This document shows, one piece after another, positions 52,394-61,897 of a DNA stretch of 64,000 bases. This stretch comes from Latescibacteria bacterium UBA6620 (GTDB lineage Bacteria; Latescibacterota; UBA2968): the NCBI GenBank assembly GCA_002433075.1, contig DJHM01000033.1:94635-158634 (forward strand), in the 5' to 3' direction. A program made the translations under genes and the position numbers. Below the pieces are notes generated by a model. The model did no database searches, was not told the DNA's origin, and worked only from the letters and a program-made list of their open reading frames with translations. Each line of letters begins with the position of its first letter. Positions within the stretch are counted from its first letter, which is position 1.

Positions 52394-53398
52394 ATGTCCG
52401 AACCTATTCTGAGCGTCCGGAATCTGCGAACTTACTTCCAGACCGAAGGCGGCCTTGCACGTGCGGTGGATGGCGTCTCTTTCTCTGTGGACCGTGGTGA
52501 GACCCTCGGGCTTGTCGGAGAATCTGGATGTGGGAAGAGCGTGACCTCCCTCTCCGTCATGCGCCTGATCCCGTCCCCGCCGGGACGCATCGAGGAAGGC
52601 CGGATCGACTTCAACGGAAAGAGTCTGCTGGAACTCTCTGAAGAAGAGATGCGTAAAGTGCGCGGCAACGACATCGCCATGATTTTCCAGGAGCCCATGA
52701 CCAGCCTCAATCCCGTGTTCACGTGCGGCTACCAGATCGACGAGGCGGTCGCCCTCCATCAAGGGTTGGGCCCCGACGCAGCTCGGGAGAAGACGATCGA
52801 TATGCTGCACCGCGTGGGGATCCCCGATCCCGAGCAGCGGGCAAACGAGTACCCGCACCAGCTATCGGGCGGCATGCGGCAGCGTGTGATGATCGCCATG
52901 GCCCTGTCCTGCAACCCCGGTCTCCTGATCGCCGACGAGCCCACGACCGCCCTCGACGTCACAATTCAGGCTCAGATCCTCGACCTCCTCGAACAGCTTC
53001 AGGAAGAACTCGGCATGGCCATCCTGATGATCACCCACGATCTCGGAGTCATCGCCGAAGTCGCGGATCGAGTTGCCGTAATGTACGCGGGCAAGATCGT
53101 CGAGAGCGGACCGGTCGAGCGGATCTTCAGCGATCCGAAGCACCCGTACACGATCGGACTCCTCAGGTCGATTCCGAGTGTAGACGAAGCCCGTGATCGG
53201 CTTGAAGTCATCGAGGGTACCGTCCCCGATGCAACACGCTTCAGCGAAGGGTGTCGGTTCGCACCAAGATGCCCCAGGGCGGAACCAAGTTGTTCCGATG
53301 CGACCCCGGAACTTTCGCAGATTGAGGGATACGAAGACCACCACGTCGCCTGCTGGCTCGCGGACGGGTATCCGCTCCGATCGGAACAGATCTCCTGA
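52394..53398 (+). CDS. dppD: Peptide ABC transporter ATP-binding protein, DppD/OppD type
   Basis: 334 residues. Walker A GESGCGKSV, signature LSGGMRQRVMIAMA, Walker B LLIADEPTTALDV, and the oligopeptide-family C-terminus CRFAPRCPRAEPSC, which can bind an iron-sulfur cluster in some members. Pairs with the DppF-type ATPase 80 bases downstream and presumably with the permeases at 45649-47996. Confidence 0.95.
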   Translation: MSEPILSVRNLRTYFQTEGGLARAVDGVSFSVDRGETLGLVGESGCGKSVTSLSVMRLIPSPPGRIEEGRIDFNGKSLLELSEEEMRKVRGNDIAMIFQEPMTSLNPVFTCGYQIDEAVALHQGLGPDAAREKTIDMLHRVGIPDPEQRANEYPHQLSGGMRQRVMIAMALSCNPGLLIADEPTTALDVTIQAQILDLLEQLQEELGMAILMITHDLGVIAEVADRVAVMYAGKIVESGPVERIFSDPKHPYTIGLLRSIPSVDEARDRLEVIEGTVPDATRFSEGCRFAPRCPRAEPSCSDATPELSQIEGYEDHHVACWLADGYPLRSEQIS

Positions 53399-53477
53399 GG
53401 GCCTGATCCCGCGTCGATCCATTGTCCTATCCGACACACTGACCTATGTTTATGCATCTGTTAAATAAGGACTTGTA

Positions 53478-54467
53478 TTGCCAGAACCCCTGTTGACCGT
53501 CACGGGACTGAAGAAGCACTTCCCCATCACGAAGGGCCTGTTTTCCCGAACTTCGGGTTACGTGCGCGCAGTCGACGGGGTCAGTTTTTCGATCGGAAAG
53601 GGCGAAACCCTCGGCCTGGTTGGCGAATCGGGATGCGGGAAGACGACCGCAGGCCGATCGCTCCTTCGGTTAATCGAACCGACGGCGGGTCAGGTGACCT
53701 TTGACGGTCTGAGTGTGTTGGAACTGTCCAGAGCGGAGTTGCGCACCATCCGTCGGAAGATGCAGATCATCTTCCAGGACCCTTACAGTTCACTCAATCC
53801 GCGGATGACCGTCGGCGGCATGCTGACGGAGGCACTCAAGATCCACCGCCTGGCCGAAGGCGCTGCGCGCAGCGAACGGGTCGACGAACTCCTCGACCGG
53901 GTCGGCCTGCGTCCCGAGTACGCGGGTCGATACCCGCACGAGTTCAGCGGCGGACAGCGCCAGCGGATCGGAATCGCGCGCGCCCTCGCGGTGGAACCCA
54001 GTTTCATCGTCGCCGACGAACCCGTATCCGCGCTCGACGTATCGATTCAGGCGCAAATCATTAACCTTCTGCAGGACCTGCAGGAAACGCTCGGGTTAGC
54101 CTATCTCTTCGTGGCGCACGACCTGAGCGTCGTTCGACATATCTCCGATCGAGTCGCCGTCATGTATCTCGGCCGCATCGTGGAGATTGCCGACAGCAAG
54201 ACCATCTACGAGCGCGCCCAGCATCCCTACACACAGGCGCTCCTCTCGGCCGTGCCGGTCCCCGACCCCACCCGTCGCAAACCCAGAACAATACTGGTCG
54301 GGGACGTACCGAGCCCGGCCAATGTGCCGGCGGGTTGTCCGTTCCATCCACGATGTCCTGAACGAGAGGAATCGTGTACGAAGATCGTTCCCGATCTTCT
54401 CGAGATCGAAACCGGCCACAGTGTCTCCTGTCTTCTTCGAACCGGGCAGGAGAAATCGTCTGGTTGA
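53478..54467 (+). CDS. dppF: Peptide ABC transporter ATP-binding protein, DppF/OppF type
   Basis: 329 residues. Walker A GESGCGKTT, signature FSGGQRQRIGIARA, Walker B FIVADEPVSALDV, C-terminal CPFHPRCPEREESC. TTG start (53478-53480) with TAAGGA upstream; no ATG or GTG fits the conserved N-terminus (TVTGLKKHFPITKG). Completes the transporter. Confidence 0.95.
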   Translation: MPEPLLTVTGLKKHFPITKGLFSRTSGYVRAVDGVSFSIGKGETLGLVGESGCGKTTAGRSLLRLIEPTAGQVTFDGLSVLELSRAELRTIRRKMQIIFQDPYSSLNPRMTVGGMLTEALKIHRLAEGAARSERVDELLDRVGLRPEYAGRYPHEFSGGQRQRIGIARALAVEPSFIVADEPVSALDVSIQAQIINLLQDLQETLGLAYLFVAHDLSVVRHISDRVAVMYLGRIVEIADSKTIYERAQHPYTQALLSAVPVPDPTRRKPRTILVGDVPSPANVPAGCPFHPRCPEREESCTKIVPDLLEIETGHSVSCLLRTGQEKSSG

Positions 54468-54533
54468 CCCCGGCACACGGGGCGCCATCGATCGTCATGT
54501 CGCGGTGGTGACGATCCTCAGAAAGGAAGACGT

Positions 54534-57500
54534 GTGAAGTTCCTTGATTCGACCCATCGTCTCTTCAACGCCCTCATTTTGGCGACGGTCCTGACGGGTA
54601 GTGTGCTCGCCCAGACCTTGGGCATCTCCCCACCGTCGCCCATCGGGATCACAGACCTGGCGACCGTTCACCTGAATCGCCCGACCCTCGATCAACGACT
54701 CGCAGCCGATCAGGAAAAATTCTTCCCGGCGCTACTCGGGCTCGGGCAGTTCGCTTCCAAAGCCATTCGCACTCGCCACTTCGACATCTACTACATCAAT
54801 GCACCCCGCACGGCCGCCCGGATCGCCGAAATCGCCGACGAAAAACTCGAAACACTGGCGCGGTTCTATCCCGGGTTCATGGACAACTACCACCGCCTGA
54901 CCGTCCTGGTCCTCGACGACTTGGACGTGCTCGGGAACGCCTTCGCTGCCACCACGGACAACCTGATCGTCTTCTGGGCGACGCCCTACGACATCACTGA
55001 ACGTGGATCCAGCCGTTGGGTGGAAAATGTGTTTGTGCACGAACTCACCCACTCCATCACCCACCGCGCAGCAACGAAGGAGTGGCCGTTCCGCATCGGC
55101 ATCCTTGGAACAGCTCGATCCAACCAGAATCCTGATTTCGTTTTCAACATCCCGCTCTACAACAAGGTCTTGCCGAGTTGGTACTCGGAGGGCATAGCCC
55201 AGTTCGAGGCGACCGCCTACGGTGATGAGACGTGGGACACACATCGCGACATGCTTCTCCGAATGGCCGTGATAGAAGACGACATGCTCTCTATGGACGG
55301 AATGAACTTCTTCGGTCACGACGCCCCGATGGTTTATAACCAGGGGTTTGGATTCCTCAACTACATCGCCGATCAGTACGGCCCCGACAAGGTTCGGGCC
55401 ATGAACGACAAGAAGCCGATTGTCAGCTTCGATTCAGCCGTCAGACAGGCCACGGGCGTGGGGGCCAACAGCTTGTATCGAGAGTGGGTGAACCATCTTC
55501 AGGGCGAGTATGGCGATCTGGCCGATCGAGTGCGTCGGGAAGGCACACGTGAAGGGGAGCTGGTCTACGATGATGGCTCCATGGACTACCACCCCGTCAT
55601 CTCTCCCGATGGGAAAAAGATGGCGTTGTTGAGCAACGAAGGCTCCGACTTCGCTCGTGCAACTTATCTCAAGGTCATGGATCTGACGACCGGGAAAGTC
55701 CGCAAGATCGCCGACGATGGCCGGTTTGGGAAATACGTGTTCAGCCGGATCACCTGGTCGCCGGACAGTGAATCCCTCTACTATACCAAGGGCGGTCGCT
55801 GGGATCTCTTCAATTTCGACCTTCTGACCCGCAAGGAGCGGCGTGTGAGCGCCAGCCTTAGAGGAAGGGATCCGGCCGTATCACCCGACGGCAAGCTCAT
55901 CGCCTACGTTCACAACGAAGACGGGAGCAACAGTCTCGGTCTGGTGACCAGCGGGGGCGTCGTCCTTGACCACCTCATCAGTTACAATGATGGAACTCAG
56001 ATTTACGGCCCGAGGTGGTCGCCTGATGGCAAGAGGATTCTCTTCTCCCTGTTTCACGGTGAGGATCGAGACATTGCCGTGATCAATGCGGAAGCCACTC
56101 GGGTGCCGGACAAGATTGACCGCTTCTACCTCGACAAGGAGCGAGAGGCCTGGGAAAAGGCCCGGGACGAGCAGAAGGCAGAGGATGAGGAAGAGAAGCG
56201 AATAGAGGCCGACGAGGACGAAGACCTGGCCGGAACCGCCGCCGCCGAACCCTCTGACGGAGACGACGACCAGGAGGAGGAAGAATGGGTGGAGGCCGTT
56301 CCAGACACGATGGCCTACGCACTCGACACCGAGTTCACCGCGGTGGTGGCTTCCGAGGCAGATGAGAGGGATCCGGTCTGGATGCCCGATGGGAGCAGCA
56401 TCCTCTACAGTTCCGACCGGAGCGGTGTCTTCAACATCTATCTCAAGAACCTCGAAACGGGTGAAGAGAAGCAGGTCACGAACGTGCTCGGCGGCGCCTT
56501 CGTACCCTGGCCGACCCCCGACGGCAACCACGTCGTTTACGCGGGCTACCACGCATCCAACTACAGCATCTATCGGCTGCCAATCCAGAGCGCGGTCGCA
56601 GTCGCCGGGACGGAGAACGTCGACCGAGACTACCGCGGTCTCTACACCGGGCCCGAGATCGAGGACGTCTGGACGGAAGGGAGGGGCCTCAGCCGGCTGC
56701 AATCCCGGGGATTCATTCCCTTCGTGAACGTGGGTCCGACCTTCATCGGGAACCGATTCGGGTTGGACGAAGTCAGCGGCGGCGTCCAGGCCGCCTGGGG
56801 CCAGCTTCTCGGGAACGACCAGTTGACGGTCTGGGGCTCGGTGGGTAAAAACTTCCGTCGTGGCATCGACCTGAATAACGAGATCGCTGCCTTCTACCAG
56901 AGAGGGTTGACGAGCGTCCACAACGAGAGGGGCGCCATCTCACCTTCCATTGTCATCGGGGCTACCAGGCAGACCATCAATTCCCTCGTCGACTTCGGCA
57001 CCGTGGCCTCCCAACGGGACACGATGACCGGTACGCTGCAAGCCGTGATCGATTCCCAGACCGTCCTCATTCCGAACGCCACCCAGTTCCTCAATCTGAC
57101 TCTCGACCAGACCGACCGATTCAAAGACGTGTTCAATGATTTCGTCGTCGGGACAGCTTTCGGACTGGGACGCAGCCAATCCGTCCGACTGTTCTATACC
57201 TACCGGAGCTTCAAGGAAAACCTGCGCTCCCTGCAGACCGTTCGCGACAGCTCCCGAATCACCGCCGCCGATGGGAGCGGCAACATCATCGACATCACCG
57301 ATCAGATCGGTGGAACGAACACCGAATCTGTCGTCCTCGATGACTTCATCTACCAGGATCTCAGGTTCTTCAAATCGCACGACTTCAGTCTGAGCTGGAA
57401 CTACACTCGGTTCAAACCGACCTACGACCGACGGCTCAACCCGACGGGAGGACGTTCCGTGTCGTTCGTCTACCGTCGTGTCAACGCGAACGTTACCGAT

Positions 57501-58160
57501 TCGCTCGCGCTTTCCATCGACCTCAATCAGGACAACATCCCCGACCCGACTGCGGGTGAGGTGTCTCCCACCCTGTTCCGGGAGGACAACGCCAGCCTCG
57601 CCCTCAGCGAATACATCGCATCGTGGAATGAGTTCATCGATTTCCCCGGTCGGTCGACCCTGTCCTTCCAGGGGTTCGTGGGATACAAGGATCAGCCCAT
57701 CAAAGAGGTGCAACAGGGAGGAGGCACGTTCGAAGGCGTCTTCTACTACCCTCTGCGATACTACCTTGGCGGGCTCGGGACGCTCCGAGGCTACCCTTAC
57801 TTCACCCTCTCCGGAGGCAAGGTCGTCTTCGGGCGCGCGAATTTCACTTTTCCTTTCTTCACCAAAAAGAGCAAGGAGCTGGCGCCCTTCACGATCAGCA
57901 AACTCTACGGCAGCCTCTTCTTCGAAACGGGTGCCACGGGCAACGCTCCACGTCTCTCCGATATCGATTTCAGCACAAAGCCCTTCCTGAGCGATGTGGG
58001 CGTGGAGTTGCGCTTCGAGATCATCGCCAACTATGTCATTCCGATGTTCGGGTTTCTCCAGATCGCCTGGCCCCTCGACACGACCGTCCCCGATCGGATC
58101 GACCCCACCATCACGAACGACATCGACAGCTTCCGGATTTACTTCGGTCTGTCTATTTGA
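54534..58160 (+). CDS. Metallopeptidase - TolB beta-propeller - Omp85 barrel fusion (paralogue 2)
   Basis: 1208 residues. Signal peptide (about 1-26), then a gluzincin-like domain with HELTH at 169-173 and WYSEGIAQFEA with Glu219. Propeller repeats run from about 340 to 690 (HPVISPDGKKMALLSN, RITWSPDSESLYYTKG, GPRWSPDGKRILFSLF, DPVWMPDGSSILYSSD) and are split by a charged, acidic insertion at about 530-600. The C-terminal 450 residues form an Omp85/D15-type barrel with LGGLGTLRGYPYF and ANFTFPFF, the L6 and RFP-like signature. GTG start behind AAGGAAG. It directly follows the peptide transporter. Inferred: surface- or periplasm-facing protease anchored by its own barrel. Confidence 0.78.
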   Translation: MKFLDSTHRLFNALILATVLTGSVLAQTLGISPPSPIGITDLATVHLNRPTLDQRLAADQEKFFPALLGLGQFASKAIRTRHFDIYYINAPRTAARIAEIADEKLETLARFYPGFMDNYHRLTVLVLDDLDVLGNAFAATTDNLIVFWATPYDITERGSSRWVENVFVHELTHSITHRAATKEWPFRIGILGTARSNQNPDFVFNIPLYNKVLPSWYSEGIAQFEATAYGDETWDTHRDMLLRMAVIEDDMLSMDGMNFFGHDAPMVYNQGFGFLNYIADQYGPDKVRAMNDKKPIVSFDSAVRQATGVGANSLYREWVNHLQGEYGDLADRVRREGTREGELVYDDGSMDYHPVISPDGKKMALLSNEGSDFARATYLKVMDLTTGKVRKIADDGRFGKYVFSRITWSPDSESLYYTKGGRWDLFNFDLLTRKERRVSASLRGRDPAVSPDGKLIAYVHNEDGSNSLGLVTSGGVVLDHLISYNDGTQIYGPRWSPDGKRILFSLFHGEDRDIAVINAEATRVPDKIDRFYLDKEREAWEKARDEQKAEDEEEKRIEADEDEDLAGTAAAEPSDGDDDQEEEEWVEAVPDTMAYALDTEFTAVVASEADERDPVWMPDGSSILYSSDRSGVFNIYLKNLETGEEKQVTNVLGGAFVPWPTPDGNHVVYAGYHASNYSIYRLPIQSAVAVAGTENVDRDYRGLYTGPEIEDVWTEGRGLSRLQSRGFIPFVNVGPTFIGNRFGLDEVSGGVQAAWGQLLGNDQLTVWGSVGKNFRRGIDLNNEIAAFYQRGLTSVHNERGAISPSIVIGATRQTINSLVDFGTVASQRDTMTGTLQAVIDSQTVLIPNATQFLNLTLDQTDRFKDVFNDFVVGTAFGLGRSQSVRLFYTYRSFKENLRSLQTVRDSSRITAADGSGNIIDITDQIGGTNTESVVLDDFIYQDLRFFKSHDFSLSWNYTRFKPTYDRRLNPTGGRSVSFVYRRVNANVTDSLALSIDLNQDNIPDPTAGEVSPTLFREDNASLALSEYIASWNEFIDFPGRSTLSFQGFVGYKDQPIKEVQQGGGTFEGVFYYPLRYYLGGLGTLRGYPYFTLSGGKVVFGRANFTFPFFTKKSKELAPFTISKLYGSLFFETGATGNAPRLSDIDFSTKPFLSDVGVELRFEIIANYVIPMFGFLQIAWPLDTTVPDRIDPTITNDIDSFRIYFGLSI

Positions 58161-58184
58161 CCTCACCAACGCGTTTTCTTCCCT

Positions 58185-58213
58185 AAGCGGCGATCCGATG
58201 GGTCGCCGCTTTC
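58185..58213 (+). terminator. Terminator after the fusion protease gene
   Basis: AAGCGGCGA (58185-58193) pairs perfectly with TCGCCGCTT (58203-58211) over a 9-base loop, followed by a short T run. It lies 25 bases after the stop codon. Confidence 0.7.
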
Positions 58214-58262
58214 GGCTTGTAAGGAGGAGCCCCTCGCTCAACTGGACTCCCGCGCCGATCCG

Positions 58263-58277
58263 GCGGATATTATCCGC
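58263..58277 (+). promoter_or_regulatory. Perfect palindrome abutting a start codon
   Basis: GCGGATATTATCCGC: seven bases each side of a central T, ending immediately before the ATG at 58278. It takes the place of a ribosome-binding site and could be an operator or a translation-blocking hairpin. Confidence 0.45.
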
Positions 58278-58688
58278 ATGCCCAGACAGACTCTTGTCGC
58301 TTTCCTCATCGCGGCTTGTGTGTGCTGTGGGGAAGCCGACCTCCGAGACATCAAGCACGAGCGGACACGTGACGCGGACGGGATCGTCCAACTCTATCGG
58401 AACGAGCGGCAGGGGGATTGGACGCTCAAGGGCAAGGTGATCCTCGTTACGGGGGCCCAGGTTGCTGCCGTGAGAACAAGTGGGGGCCGCGTGGTCGTTG
58501 AAATGACCGGCTTCGATACCTTGTTACCCACCGATCTGCGCTGCACCTTTCATAAAAGCCAGACCCGACGTCTCCGGACACTCCTGCCGGGAGACGTCAT
58601 TGCCTTCAAAGCCATCTGTGACGGCCTTGAAAAGGCGGTCGTCTTCAGGGACGGTGTGCTCATCGGTGTCGAACGCCCCCTGGAGTGA
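58278..58688 (+). CDS. Small lipoprotein with OB-fold (tRNA_anti-like) domain
   Basis: 136 residues. Lipoprotein signal (LVAFLIAAC). The body, YRNERQGDWTLKGKVILVTG, VVVEMTGFDTLLPTDLRCTF and LLPGDVIAFKAICDGLEKAV, follows the pattern of the tRNA_anti-like OB-fold family of exported proteins (assignment from memory). Function unknown. No ribosome-binding site is visible because a palindrome occupies its position. The stop overlaps the start of the next gene (GTGA). Confidence 0.55.
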   Translation: MPRQTLVAFLIAACVCCGEADLRDIKHERTRDADGIVQLYRNERQGDWTLKGKVILVTGAQVAAVRTSGGRVVVEMTGFDTLLPTDLRCTFHKSQTRRLRTLLPGDVIAFKAICDGLEKAVVFRDGVLIGVERPLE

Positions 58689-59629
58689 CTCGCGAATCCG
58701 TGGATGTCGCCTCACACCGAGGTACGGTCCGACGGATGCATTTCGAAAGGTTCCACGTGATTTTGCATCTTCTCAAGGCGACGCGTCCACACGAATGGAT
58801 TAAGAATCTCTTCGTGCTCGCGGCGTTGGTCTTCTCCGGGCATCTGTTCGACCTGGATTACGCCTCCCGTGCTGGACTTGCCCTTGTCGCCTTCATCCTG
58901 TTATCCGCGGCGATCTATCTCCTCAACGACATCTGCGATCGGGATCGCGATCGGGAGCATCCCCAGAAACGTCATCGGCCCATCGCCTCGGGAAACCTCC
59001 CGATCCCCGTGGCGATCGTCGCCGCGATCCTCTTTGCAACCATCGCGATCTGGCTCGGTTTTCGGCTCGACGCGAGACTTGGGTGGACCGCCTGTATCTA
59101 CGTCATCCAGAATCTGGCTTATTCCTTCGCTCTCAAGAACGTGGTCATCCTTGACGTCATGATCGTGGCCACAGGATTCCTCCTGCGGGCCGTCGCGGGC
59201 GCGTTTGCCATCGACGTCACCATATCCTCCTGGTTCATTCTCTGCACGATGCTGATCTCCCTCTTTCTGGGGTTCGTCAAACGTCGTCAAGAGGTCGTCC
59301 TTCTCGCCGACCACGCAGGCCAGCACCGAAGCATCCTTGTCGAGTATGAGCCCAGGTTGCTCGACCAGCTCATCTCCGTCGCAACCGCCGGAACCCTGGT
59401 GAGCTACGCCCTGTATGCGATGTCCCCCGACGTCATACAGAAATCAGGCACGCCCCATCTGTATCTCACGATTCCGTTCGTGATTTACGGGCTGTTCAGG
59501 TATCTCTTCCTCGTCTACACCAGGGATGGTGGAGGCAATCCCGCCGTGACAATTTTGAACGACTTTCCGATGCTTTTGAACGGCGCACTTTGGGCAGCCA
59601 CGTTCGTTGGCATTCTCTACTTCCGGTAA
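58685..59629 (+). CDS. UbiA-family prenyltransferase, decaprenyl-phosphate phosphoribosyltransferase-like
   Basis: 314 residues from the GTG overlapping the previous stop; an ATG at 58736 (297 residues) is equally possible. RPHEWIKNLFVLAALVFSGH, the first Asp motif NDICDRDRDREHPQKRHRP and the later EYEPRLLDQLISVATAG match the group that includes Rv3806c, which transfers phosphoribose to polyprenyl phosphate. About eight TM helices. In other bacteria the product feeds arabinose or other sugar export. The neighbours (DUF362 and a kinase-like protein) are not part of the known mycobacterial pathway, so the acceptor and donor here are uncertain. Confidence 0.82.
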   Translation: MTRESVDVASHRGTVRRMHFERFHVILHLLKATRPHEWIKNLFVLAALVFSGHLFDLDYASRAGLALVAFILLSAAIYLLNDICDRDRDREHPQKRHRPIASGNLPIPVAIVAAILFATIAIWLGFRLDARLGWTACIYVIQNLAYSFALKNVVILDVMIVATGFLLRAVAGAFAIDVTISSWFILCTMLISLFLGFVKRRQEVVLLADHAGQHRSILVEYEPRLLDQLISVATAGTLVSYALYAMSPDVIQKSGTPHLYLTIPFVIYGLFRYLFLVYTRDGGGNPAVTILNDFPMLLNGALWAATFVGILYFR

Positions 59630-59643
59630 ATCGAGACCTTATC

Positions 59644-60942
59644 GTGTCCAAAGTCGCCATCCTCAAGACGTCGCCACAAACCATCCTCGAGGACTACCAC
59701 AGGCTACTGAACCTTGCCGACTACCAAGCGGTCGTGGACAGGGAGGTCGATACGGCCCTCAAGGTGAACATTTCCTGGCACTTCTTCTTCCCGGGATCGT
59801 CCACCACCCCCTGGCAACTCGACGGAGTCATCCGCGCCATGACCAGGGACGGCTACAATCCCGATCTCATCCACGCCTGTCATAACCGCACAGTCGTCAT
59901 CGACGCCCATCTCGGCGAGCGGGAGAACAAGCAGATCGACGTCGTCGAGAACCACGGAATCCGGAACGTCCACCTCTACGAAGGTGAGGAGTGGATTCAC
60001 ATCAGGGACGCCGTGGGAGATCTGTGCGACGAGTTCTTATGCTTGAATGAGGTCTACAAAGACGGTTTCTCCATCCCCAAAAGGTTCATCGGCGAGAACA
60101 TCATCCATCTCCCCACCGTCAAAACACACGTCTTCACGACCACCACCGGCGCCATGAAGAACGCGTTCGGAGGGCTGCTCAACGAGCGTCGGCACTGGAC
60201 TCATCCGGTCATTCACGAAACGCTCGTCGACCTCCTGATGATCCAACAGAAGATCCATCGAGGCGTTTTCGCGGTCATGGACGGAACCTTCGCCGGCGAC
60301 GGACCGGGCCCCCGATGCATGATCCCCTATGCGAAAGACGTGATCCTCGCCAGTGCCGACCAGGTCGCCATCGATGCAGTCGCCGCGAAGCTCATGGGGT
60401 TAGACCCGCTCGAGAAAATTCGTTTTATCCGCCTCGCTCACGAGCGCGGTCTGGGGTGTGGCGATACTGGGGAGATCGAACTGGTGGGAGACACGGAGGC
60501 GGCCGAAGAGAAGTGGGGATTCGTCGGTCCCTTCAAGAAGATGACCTTCGCATCGAAGATGCAGCATAAGATTTACTGGGGGCCGCTCAAGCGCCCGATC
60601 GAGTGGTCGCTCAAGACCATCCTCGCACCGTGGGCCTACGTGGCGAGCGTCCTCTACCACGACACCTTCTGGTATCCTCTCAAGGCCCGGGCGAAGATGG
60701 CCGAGGTTCTGACAAGCGACTGGGGAAGGCTCTTTCGAAATTGGGGCCACGCCCGGCCTGACGCCACCGGTTTCCCAGATGTCGGCGACGTGGGGGCGGA
60801 CGTTCATCGATCCGGCGTGGGTGCGTTCGTCCGTTCGCTCGGCATCCTGGCCACCTGTCTGACCGAGGCTCCCGAGTTCGTGAAGAAGAAACTATCGGGC
60901 AATCAGGCTCTGTCCAGGCCCAGCCCGTCTTCCGAGGACTGA
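59644..60942 (+). CDS. DUF362 family protein
   Basis: 432 residues, GTG start 14 bases after the UbiA-like stop. DUF362 features: LPTVKTHVFTTTTGAMKNAF, RGVFAVMDGTFAGDGPGPRC, VILASADQVAIDAVAAKLMG. Many DUF362 proteins carry ferredoxin clusters; this one has no Cys-rich segment. The C-terminal 130 residues include hydrophobic stretches (WSLKTILAPWAYVASVLYH). The molecular activity of the family is unknown. Confidence 0.8.
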   Translation: MSKVAILKTSPQTILEDYHRLLNLADYQAVVDREVDTALKVNISWHFFFPGSSTTPWQLDGVIRAMTRDGYNPDLIHACHNRTVVIDAHLGERENKQIDVVENHGIRNVHLYEGEEWIHIRDAVGDLCDEFLCLNEVYKDGFSIPKRFIGENIIHLPTVKTHVFTTTTGAMKNAFGGLLNERRHWTHPVIHETLVDLLMIQQKIHRGVFAVMDGTFAGDGPGPRCMIPYAKDVILASADQVAIDAVAAKLMGLDPLEKIRFIRLAHERGLGCGDTGEIELVGDTEAAEEKWGFVGPFKKMTFASKMQHKIYWGPLKRPIEWSLKTILAPWAYVASVLYHDTFWYPLKARAKMAEVLTSDWGRLFRNWGHARPDATGFPDVGDVGADVHRSGVGAFVRSLGILATCLTEAPEFVKKKLSGNQALSRPSPSSED

Positions 60943-60981
60943 TCCACGATCCCGTCGACCAAACGGGCCTCGCCTCACACG

Positions 60982-61878
60982 ATGCTTCCATCTGAACTCG
61001 CGGAAATCTACGGTCCTCTTCTCAGAGTCGGCCCGATCCACGCACCCGGCGGTCCTCATCCCTCCGTCCAACGTCTCCTCTTCGCCGATGGCACCCACGT
61101 CATCGCCAAACGATATCTCTTCTACCCCATGACGGCCGGTCACCCCCACGACCTGCTGGAAACGGAAACAGAGGTAACGCGGCAGCTCTCAGAAGCAGGG
61201 TGCCGCACCCCGGCCGTCCTGGCCACCGACCCCGCACAAGGCATCATCTATTTCGAGTATGTCTCTGGACCGACCCTCGACGACGCGATGCAGACATCAG
61301 ATCCGGTCACAAGAGCCCGCCTTGCCGACCGGGTCGTGGACGCTTTCGTCGCGATGCAGGAGACCTTCGTCAACGCCGAGGACACGCTCGAACATAGAGT
61401 TGCACCCGGCACGGACCCCGAAACGGTGCGGTCAAACTTCGTCGATGCAGTCGAAGGAATGGGCTTCCCCGTCGGGACGAACGCGGTAGACCTTGCCCGC
61501 GAACTGGCCACCCGCCCCCTGCAGCTCGGCCCCACTGACTACAACGCCCGGAACATCCTCATCACGAATGACGACACGCCGTGCTTCATCGACCTCGGGA
61601 AGGTCGGCTATGACTGGCCCGAGCGCCGTCTCGTTCAGTACGCGACCAGCCTTGGCGCAAACCGTCCCGGCGCCCGCGTGAAGTCCCTCCTTGATCCAAT
61701 TGCGGTTGAACGATGGCGAAGACACGGTGGGGCAACGACGACCCTGGATGGGCACCACTTCCTGCTTCACGCAATCGCCGCAGCAAGAGGATTGCCGCAG
61801 TCTCGTGCGTTGCTCCTGACGAAGCTGTCAGAGGATGAGCGAGTGGGTGAACTCAGGCGGCTGGCTGGGAAGGGATGA
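60982..61878 (+). CDS. Aminoglycoside-phosphotransferase-like kinase
   Basis: 298 residues of the protein-kinase-like fold. VIAKRYLFYP may hold the ATP lysine. LGPTDYNARNILITNDD (D and N of the catalytic loop, normally HGDLHPGN) and CFIDLGKVGYDWPE (in place of DFG) are the C-lobe signatures. The catalytic His-Gly is replaced by Pro-Thr. Forty bases after DUF362, with an uncertain start. Substrate unknown; a polyprenyl-sugar or lipid substrate is suggested only by its neighbours. Confidence 0.65.
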   Translation: MLPSELAEIYGPLLRVGPIHAPGGPHPSVQRLLFADGTHVIAKRYLFYPMTAGHPHDLLETETEVTRQLSEAGCRTPAVLATDPAQGIIYFEYVSGPTLDDAMQTSDPVTRARLADRVVDAFVAMQETFVNAEDTLEHRVAPGTDPETVRSNFVDAVEGMGFPVGTNAVDLARELATRPLQLGPTDYNARNILITNDDTPCFIDLGKVGYDWPERRLVQYATSLGANRPGARVKSLLDPIAVERWRRHGGATTTLDGHHFLLHAIAAARGLPQSRALLLTKLSEDERVGELRRLAGKG

Positions 61879-61897
61879 ATTCAAGGGGCAGAGGCGG

